Shown in pieces: positions 9,563-15,171 of a DNA stretch of 15,171 bases. How positions within the stretch are numbered: the stretch's first letter is position 1; every line of letters starts with the position of its first letter. The notes beneath the pieces are model-generated. The model was given only the letters and a program-made list of their open reading frames with translations. It searched no databases and was not told the DNA's origin. The position numbers and the translations under genes were made by a program. The DNA is from Brachionus plicatilis (Eukaryota > Rotifera > Eurotatoria > Ploima > Brachionidae), in contig QEOQ01000207.1 in assembly GCA_010279815.1 (NCBI GenBank), positions 2,300,658-2,315,828 of the forward strand, given 5' to 3'.

Positions 9563-10415
9563 ATGAAAAATTTTGAATATTTCAATCTTTTAAATCGGTA
9601 TTCGACTTTGCTAAAAGATCGAATAAAAAAAATCCTGATAACCAATTTTAATGATTTTAAGAGGAAAATTAATGTGAAAAATGGTTTGAGTGAAATGGAA
9701 TTCAACAAATTGTTATCTATTTATTAGGCTACAAAACTATTTAAGGTAAAACTAAACGATTTTCAAATCGCTGCCATTCCAAAGTGCGATCCCAAAAAAA
9801 AGAGAGAAAGTGGATAATGAACTTCTGAATTTATCTATCACCCAATATGAATAATTACCAATTCCTCTAGAAAATCCAATCCAAACAACTCAGGCATTTT
9901 CTCAGCAATCACAAACTACGAAACAAATTCAACAACCCAGTATCCTTGATCAACTTCCACAAATTTTTGAGTTGGTCATCCAACCGATAAAATTCGAACT
10001 GAATTTGTTCTGAAACTCAAGCTGCATCATCTATAAAAATATGCCGCATAAATCCTAGAATTAGACTTATTTAATAAATCTTCATCTCATTTCTGATAAA
10101 TAGACATCATTGGATCAGACCACAATCTATAAAAATCAATATCAACGTCAATACTAGATAAGAACTAGAGAGAACTTTGGAACAAAGAAAAAAGCTATTT
10201 TTTTCTACATATTCATACGCCCAAAACCACCGGGTAGATTAGCATCGAATTCTATTTAGAAAGTTTTCAATAATCTTAATGTCAGAATTCATGCAGATGG
10301 TGCTACACAATGGGACTATCTTTCCAAAATCAGTTTATTTCTCTTTTCCCTCTTTTTACCATTTTTGAACTTATTCCATAATTTCCTCTTTGGAAACAAA
10401 ACAAATTCTTTTTGA
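9563..10415 (+). pseudogene. Decayed coding sequence of unknown family
   Basis: An ATG opens 54 codons (MKNFEYFNLLNRYST..), which end in TAG at 9725. The same frame then continues with ATKLFKVKLNDFQIAAIPK. After an A-run near 9795-9802 the sense shifts frame into VDNELLNLSITQYE, a stop, LPIPLENPIQTTQAF.., a Gln/Thr-rich part, and ILDQLPQIFELVIQPI. Further on, another frame reads FYIFIRPKPPGRLASNSI, TAG, KVFNNLNVRIHADGATQWDY, and ends at TGA 10413-10415. Amino-acid content is protein-like in successive frames, but at least four stops and one frameshift break it. No splice sites explain the breaks. I do not recognise the family; an old transposon or virus-derived gene is one possibility, a decayed host gene another. 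Confidence 0.45.
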
Positions 10416-10525
10416 ACTAAAACATAAAAGAAGGTATACTAAAAAGGTAAAAAAATAACGAAAAGCTCAATCTGTCCTGTTTCAAAGCCAAAAAAAAAGT
10501 CTAAGAAAAAATATAACCTTTTCTT

Positions 10526-10531
10526 TTTATT
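10526..10531 (-). terminator. Candidate poly(A) signal AATAAA for PARP3
   Basis: AATAAA on the minus strand about 40 nt after the PARP3 stop codon at 10571, a plausible 3' end position. Confidence 0.4.
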
Positions 10532-10570
10532 TGAAAGCAAACTAAAACATGAAATTTTACAAACTATAAA

Positions 10571-12744
10571 TTAAAATCCAAATTTCATTTTAAGTAAGTA
10601 TCTAATTCTGTTTTGTCCTTCATTGTAAACTAAATATTCGCTTTGTGAAAAAGACGATGATATATTAGTGCTTATCGGTTTTCCCTGCGGTACTATCACC
10701 TTTTTTCCATCTAAGTCGATTGCCTTATCAAATTTTGGATCCGGCTCAGTCATTCCTTGGGCAATTACACAATCAAATCCACTAGGTGGCTTTATAAATG
10801 ACGGATCATCTCTTGTAATATGGTGTTCTTTACCCAGAACAACTTCATTCAAAAACATGATACCAATATTTTTCTTTTGAACTTGGGTTGTTCCCACATA
10901 TCCAGCTGATTTTCCGTTCTCAGAAGCAAAATAAATACCTTTGCCTACACGTCCTCCACTGTGCGGCATAATTCTCAAGCCTGTTTTTAGAATAGCAGCA
11001 ACCACTGCTACATTTGTACCATGCCATAAGAGTTTTCTGTTGCTCAAAGAATCAAACTCTTTAAAACGAATATTCTAAAGAAAAATTTTATCACTAAAAT
11101 CAAAAAATAATTTCCTTATTACTTCATTTTCACGTGCCACTTTCCACACCTCTAAAATCTCGCATTTACTATAACCCTGAGTATTTGCAGTATAAGTTTC
11201 GATTATCTTTGAAAATTTAAAAATTTCAATTTAAAAATTTTAATTTAAATTAAAAAAGCCTGAACACACTTTAAATTCTTCAGATTTTTTGTCCAAGAGT
11301 TCAAGTTGACACTTGAGTTGGTCATAGTTAACATCTATTGGATGTGGTGGCTTGGTGCTATCATCTACTTTAGCGGTCTCTTTATCAGCAGTTTCTTGCA
11401 TTGATTGAGCCAATTCTATATCACTTAAAACTGTTAGCATGTCGTATTTTTTTTGTAAAGCTTCCTCGTGATCTATGGGTGGGGGTCTTTGTCGGCCAAA
11501 ATCCTGAGGAATGACTGTGTAAAATCTGCTAGATAAATCATATAGTTTTTGTTTGGCAGATTTTTTAGACTTAATTATCTCTTCAATTTCTTCTAAAACT
11601 TCGAAACCTTTGGCTATTTGTGTTTTGCTCAATTTTCCTAGTGGCATTTTCTTAATATCTAAGAAATGGTTTAAAAATTGTCTTTGAATACCAAAAATTA
11701 AAAAACTAACCAATGTCGTAATTTTTCATAGCGCCCTTGAACATATCTTTATCAAATATCAAATTAATTAATTGCTGAGTCTCGGCATTTAGCTTAGAGG
11801 GCTTGCAGTCTTTTAAATTGACTTTTTTGTCCTTGAAAATTTAAAAAACAAATACAGGTTTATTTTTTTCAAAAATTTTTAAAAATTTACTTCAACAACT
11901 AAAGTCTGAACTTCGTCTTCACCTCCAGCGTCCATTTCTATTAAAGTATACTTTCCACTTTTAGGCACAAAATTGTCACGATTTTTCCAGTCATTTTTTG
12001 TTTTATCTTTGAATTTTTTTTCAAAAGCTATTATAGCTTTGTCTTCTGAGCTAAAATATTCCAAGCCTTTAATTAAACATTTATTTTGAATTTTTTTTTA
12101 ATTTTTCTAGTGAAAATTTTACCATTATTTTGACCGATTTCACCCACTCGACCCCATCTGTTCCATCTTGAAAATATTGGTGATTTTTTAAGAGAAAATT
12201 TTTAAATTTTGACTTACAAATAAAAAGTCGATGGTGAAGTTGAATTGGTTAAAAGTTGAATAATGTAAAATTTGTTGTTATTGGCTCCAATGTTAGTTTG
12301 ATTTAGCATACAGTCATAATCCAAATAGACCTTGAATTTTAAAAAAATCTATAATAGCTTATTGATTCTTTTTGGTATGAAATCATTTACCAAATAATTG
12401 CTGCTAAATGACAAATGCTTATCTGGTAAGTATATTTTTGGTTTTTTAATGTTTTTATCAGCTTCTCTAAGCTTAGTCGCGATACTCTCTTTAGAATCAG
12501 TTTCTTTAATTTCCTTTTTTGCCTCTTCTAAAGTTTCTTCTACCTCTTCTATGGTTTCTGCGTCATCAAGTTTGGTTCTTGAACGCTTGGCTATAAAAAT
12601 TTTAATAATTAGAAATTTTAAAGTGTTTTGATAGAACTACTTTAAAAAATATTTTAATCTTATATTTTATTATTAAATCAACCAAAAAAAAGTACCATTT
12701 TTAGTGGCTTTTGCCTTTGATGCGTTTCTCTTTTTCGGTGGCAT
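10571..12744 (-). CDS. PARP3: PARP3 orthologue, mono-ADP-ribosyltransferase, 9 exons, 559 aa
   Basis: Exons 12696-12744, 12391-12590, 12218-12330, 12123-12166, 11891-12066, 11711-11831, 11270-11658, 11123-11206 and 10571-11074 sum to 1680 nt. Introns are 48-105 nt, all GT-AG. A basic N-terminus (MPPKKRNASKAKATKN, then AKRSR) resembles a nuclear localisation signal. The WGR domain follows, with TNIGANNNKFYIIQLL and WNRWGRVGEIGQ at 122-133; then the helical regulatory domain (KKMPLGKLSKTQIAKGFE, FYTVIPQDFG, DIELAQSMQ). The ART domain starts near 393 and holds the H-Y-E triad: H410 (LLWHGTN), Y440 (GKGIYFASENGKSAGY) and E538 (SQSEYLVY). GREHHI-like GKEHHI, the TEPDP stretch and VPQGKP point to PARP3 rather than PARP1 or PARP2; human PARP3 is 533 aa. 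The family acts in the nucleus at DNA double-strand breaks, activated by DNA ends, using NAD+. Every domain is complete, so the gene is probably functional. Confidence 0.95.
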
Positions 12745-13049
12745 GATAGTAGTTTAAATAGAAAATGATTTTTTTTTTTAGTAGAAACTAAGCTTGAGTA
12801 AATGTGACCAAATTTGATTTATATATTAAAACTAATTTCGAGCATGTTTTGGCAAGAGATGAAAAACGAATATTTTCATGAAATTTTCAAAACTAATTTT
12901 CATAATAATTGAGAATATTATAAAAGTAATTTGGAATTTATTTCTGAATTAAAATTAGGCTTGGCAAAAAAGATTGTTGCCATAGATATTTAACTAAAAT
13001 CTTTAAAATGAACTATCTTATTTTCTTAATTTTTCTTGATACCAAGCAT
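12745..13049. other. Intergenic, PARP3 upstream region
   Basis: About 305 bp between the PARP3 start codon and the plus-strand integrase remnant. It should contain the PARP3 promoter. A TATATAAA-like word occurs on the minus strand near 12818-12826, but such words are expected by chance here. No gene is seen. Confidence 0.4.
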
Positions 13050-13433
13050 GAATTTTAAAAAGCACTAGAACCACTATTGACAAAATTAAACAAAGTTTAC
13101 GAGAGAAATGAAGTGGAATAAAAAATTAGAAAAATTATTGAAGCTTTCTCAAATAAAAAACCAGAAGCAACCTACTATCTAGTAGTAGTAGTAGTATAAA
13201 GTATTTGAAGGATCTGGTATTAACAGATTGATAAAGTTAGATGAAAATGAACATGTAATCACCTACATATGTCTTTGAGAAGACATTTTCGAAGAAATTA
13301 ATCAAGAACATCTAAAAGTTGGTCATGGAAGTGTAAAAAAATTGAGAGAGTTGAATAAAAAAAAAATTCGAATATTACTAATAAGCAAATAGGCCATTTT
13401 ATTTTCCTTTGTCCCTTTTGTAATAATTTTTAA
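13050..13433 (+). pseudogene. Broken integrase-type gene fragment with H2C2 zinc finger (KRBA2-like / Ginger-like)
   Basis: The plus strand reads KALEPLLTKLNKVYERNEVE, stop, KIRKIIEAFSNKKPEATYYL, an (AGT)5 run and shift, FEGSGINRLIKLDENEHVI, TYICL, stop, EDIFEEINQEHLKVGHGSVK and KLRELNKK. After an A-run and another shift it reads SNITNKQIGHFIFLCPFCNN. The order Y.L..-..-I.Y.C.ED.F..I...H...GHG...-..NIT...I..FL..C..C is that of the integrase H2C2 zinc-binding domain preceding the DDE core in KRBA2-like and other integrase-bearing elements (EHLKVGH gives the His pair, CPFC the Cys pair). At least three stops and two frameshifts show it is dead. No DDE core follows, so it is truncated. The superfamily is inferred from motif memory only. 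Confidence 0.55.
13181..13196 (+). repeat. (AGT)5 microsatellite
   Basis: Five AGT units plus one A, inside the integrase remnant at the point where its reading frame breaks. Expansion of the triplet run may have accompanied decay. Confidence 0.8.
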
Positions 13434-13894
13434 TTGAGGATCACATGGCGAAACAACATTCCTATTTTTATTTGTATGATGGACTTAATTTATTAATTAA
13501 ACCTAAAAGTGGAACTTAAATTCTTAATTGTAAAATTAAATGTCATTTTGTATTAATCATATGTAATTTGAATTCTTTTTTATACTTTAATCTTTTATAT
13601 TTTTTATAATGCTGTAATAATTGAATAAATAAATAAATAATGAAAAAATACAAAATCAGGTAGTATTTTGTAAATTAAATTTATAAAATACGAATATAAA
13701 TTAGTTACTAAACATGATTTAATTTCAGGTGGTTTTCTAGTTATATGTTTAGTCGATGTAAGCAAAAGCTTATCAAATTCGAATCTTTGGATATAAATAA
13801 AGAATTAACCTAAAGGCAAATAATTGGCACATATTTTATTTCAGAAGGACAAATTTATTGAAATGCAATTGCTCGGGGAAACATGAAAAAAATA
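13434..13894. other. Intergenic, no gene seen
   Basis: AT-rich spacer between the integrase remnant and the DMAC2-derived segment. The last 30-40 bp may be a very degraded continuation of the DMAC2 fourth exon (GACAAATTTATTGAAATGCAAT), but alignment is too weak to extend the duplication with confidence. Confidence 0.4.
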
Positions 13895-14257
13895 CTTTAA
13901 GATAAAAATTTGGTGTCTATTTTTAACATTTATTTTTCAAAATTAAAAATATTTTATCTAGCTATTATATTTTAGAAATTTATTTTAATCTTTCAAGAAA
14001 AATTAAATTAATTTTGTCAAAGCTTAGTAATATTTTTTTTTGGTGGAAATTTATTTCAAATTCATGTCTCATTATCTAATCACAATTTAAATAAAAGGAA
14101 TTTGAAATTACTAAAAATGGAGAAACTAAACAACGCCAAAAATAAAGAATACATTTCTATTTTATTAGAGGAGAATTTAGAAAACGTTGTTATTGAGGAT
14201 GCTAATCATCTTAGTAGTGATGCTCTCAAATCTAAGGAAAATTACTTTCAGATTTGA
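13895..14257 (+). pseudogene. Inverted partial copy of DMAC2 (last intron and last exon)
   Basis: Positions 13895-14234 align with the reverse complement of 6548-6888. From 14047 to 14163, 117 bp are identical, covering the 3' splice site (AAAAG|GAATTTG, exon from 14098) and the first part of the exon. The rest of the exon differs at only a few sites, while the upstream intron part has drifted and has lost its GTAAG donor (CTTTAAGATAAAA instead of TTTAAGGTAAGATAAAA). The open frame from the ATG at 14117 gives 46 codons. It follows DMAC2 to SSDALKS, then diverges to KENYFQI and stops at 14257, so the normal EEMELRKIIESNK end is missing. No upstream DMAC2 exons are present. It is probably a dead duplicate, although the residual frame is intact. 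Confidence 0.8.
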
Positions 14258-14498
14258 TACACTTATTTTTTTGCCTTATGTTTAGAAACGTTTTCTTTGG
14301 ATAATTCCGACATATTTTCAATTATTGGTATCATGACAAATGAACAAAAATTATTAATACCTCTGAAAAAAATTCATTTTTAGTTTTAAAATTTAAAGAA
14401 GTTAAAATTTAGATTTTTTAATTCTTTTACAAATCGAACAGAATTTAAAAAAGAAAAAAGAATATTTTAACGAGCAACAAAAATTTGAAAATTGAATA

Positions 14499-14917
14499 AT
14501 GATGAAAGCAGTTTCTTATGATAGATTAAGTGGAGATTTGCCTCAAAAATTCGAAGTAAATAAATTGATTAAAATAAAAAGAATTATATAAAAATTAAAG
14601 GAAGAGAATGATTTTCTTAAAGATAGAAAGCGTTTATTAAAAGCAATGGAGTTTAGGAAAAAAATAAAAGAGTAATAATTTTAGCATGTACGTATTTTTT
14701 TATATATTCTTACATTCTTCCAAGTTACAAAAGTGCCTTATTTAACAATCTAAGCCATGAATTCAATTCAGAAAATAATAAAAATGACAATCAAAAAGAC
14801 AGTGATGAAATTTATGCACGTCAGCTACAAGTAGATTATGACCAAGAATATGCAGCAAGTCTTGAATTCAATTCAGTAAATAATAATGGTGACAATCAAA
14901 ATTTCATTGGAAACGAC
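14499..14917 (+). CDS. RING-family gene copy 3, 5' part only (3 exons, 107 aa, continues or is truncated)
   Basis: Exons 14499-14555, 14601-14671 and 14725-14917, with GT-AG introns of 45 and 53 nt, give an open frame starting MMKAVSYDRL. Exon 2 has exactly the 71-nt length of exon 2 in copy 2, the same phases, and 12 of 23 identical residues (EE..F.KDR.R...A.EFR). Residues 70-85 (DEIYARQLQVDYDQEY) match the charged LQ helix of copies 1 and 2. The third exon ends at GAC|GTGAGTTTTTTT, like exon 3 of copy 2. No RING domain is reached before the window ends, so this is either a partial view of a real gene or a truncated duplicate. The frame is clean through three exons, which argues for function or youth. 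Starting at the second ATG (14502) would remove one residue. Confidence 0.6.
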
Positions 14918-15171
14918 GTGAGTTTTTTTTAAATTTTTATTAAAAATTTCTATTCCAATATATGGTAACCTAGTCTAAAGGGGTTATGGGTTAATAGGGT
15001 GAACGAATTTGAAAAACCCCTATATCTCCTTCATTTTTAAAGCTACTACCTAAAAAAATATTTTGATATGTAGAACTCGAGGAGAGAAATCGAATGATAT
15101 GTGTGAAATATTTTAAAAAAAAATCGTTTTATGCTTTTTTTTCTCTTAAAGTTCGACTACGCCTAATGAGG
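14918..15171 (+). other. Open intron or breakpoint after copy 3, with possible repeat insertion
   Basis: Begins with a GTGAGT donor and has no matching coding exon up to the window end, so any intron exceeds 254 nt where 45-75 nt is usual. From about 14960 the composition changes: blocks such as AAAGGGGTTATGGG, AAAAACCCCTATATCTCC and CTCGAGGAGAG differ from the surrounding AT-rich sequence. An inserted repeat is plausible; no known family is recognised. Confidence 0.35.

Noticed and set aside
10668..10880. 70-codon plus-strand ORF
   Set aside because: It lies opposite the conserved ART domain of PARP3, whose coding frame is on the minus strand, so it is an antisense shadow.
12398..12631. 77-codon plus-strand ORF with many Leu and Ser
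   Set aside because: Antisense to the Glu/Lys-rich exon 2 of PARP3; Leu/Ser-rich antisense frames are expected from such codons.
12815..12830. TATA-box-like word upstream of PARP3
   Set aside because: TATATAAA-type words are frequent at this base composition and no transcription start is known; not called as a promoter.
1..15171. CRISPR array, prokaryotic defence island or operon
   Set aside because: There are no regularly spaced identical repeats with unique spacers. The genes have spliceosomal introns and eukaryotic families, so the window is not prokaryotic.

Overview
The window is eukaryotic nuclear DNA. It is very AT-rich, and its genes are split by many short GT-AG introns, mostly 44-105 nt with 3' splice sites such as TTTCAAG or TTAAAG. 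The standard genetic code is used, intergenic gaps are short, and old transposon pieces are scattered through it. Two of the encoded proteins, a PARP3 and a DMAC2-like complex I assembly factor, fit an animal best. A small invertebrate with a compact AT-rich genome, such as a monogonont rotifer, would match; that is an inference from composition, intron style and gene content, not a demonstrated identity.

Layout. Positions 1-760 hold repeats: a large imperfect palindrome, the tail of a decayed LINE reverse transcriptase, a 230-bp inverted-repeat element between two TTAA sites, and a GC-rich patch. Five apparently intact minus-strand genes follow, all rebuilt from spliced exons: RING-H2 protein copy 1 (936-2515, 295 aa), an ISOC2-type isochorismatase-fold protein (2974-4567, 197 aa), RING-H2 copy 2 (4769-6159, 340 aa), a DMAC2 orthologue (6486-7629, 262 aa) and, after about 3 kb of mostly non-coding DNA and debris, a full PARP3 orthologue (10571-12744, 559 aa). 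In every model the exon lengths sum to a multiple of three and the frame stays open across each junction.

The region 7630-10570 contains an unidentified decayed plus-strand coding sequence, a short minus-strand exon-like frame, a repeated 10-bp word and a 3-base gap (NNN). Beyond PARP3, on the plus strand, are a broken integrase-type H2C2 zinc-finger gene (13050-13433), a partial copy of the last intron and exon of DMAC2 (13895-14257), and the 5' end of a third RING-family gene (14499-14917) that runs into an intron open to the window end.

The most notable structure is an inverted duplication. The DMAC2 3' end followed by the RING gene 5' end (minus strand, about 5.9-6.9 kb) recurs in the same order but opposite orientation at 13.9-14.9 kb, so the two copies flank PARP3. 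Similarity is uneven: 117 bp around the DMAC2 splice acceptor are identical, while the RING copies share only about half their residues in their best-aligned exon. This suggests gene conversion or duplications of different age.

The genes show no common pathway. PARP3 is a nuclear DNA-break ADP-ribosyltransferase, DMAC2 and probably the ISOC2-like protein act in or near mitochondria, and the RING-H2 proteins are probable ubiquitin ligases of a locally amplified family. I found no defence system, CRISPR array, rRNA or tRNA.
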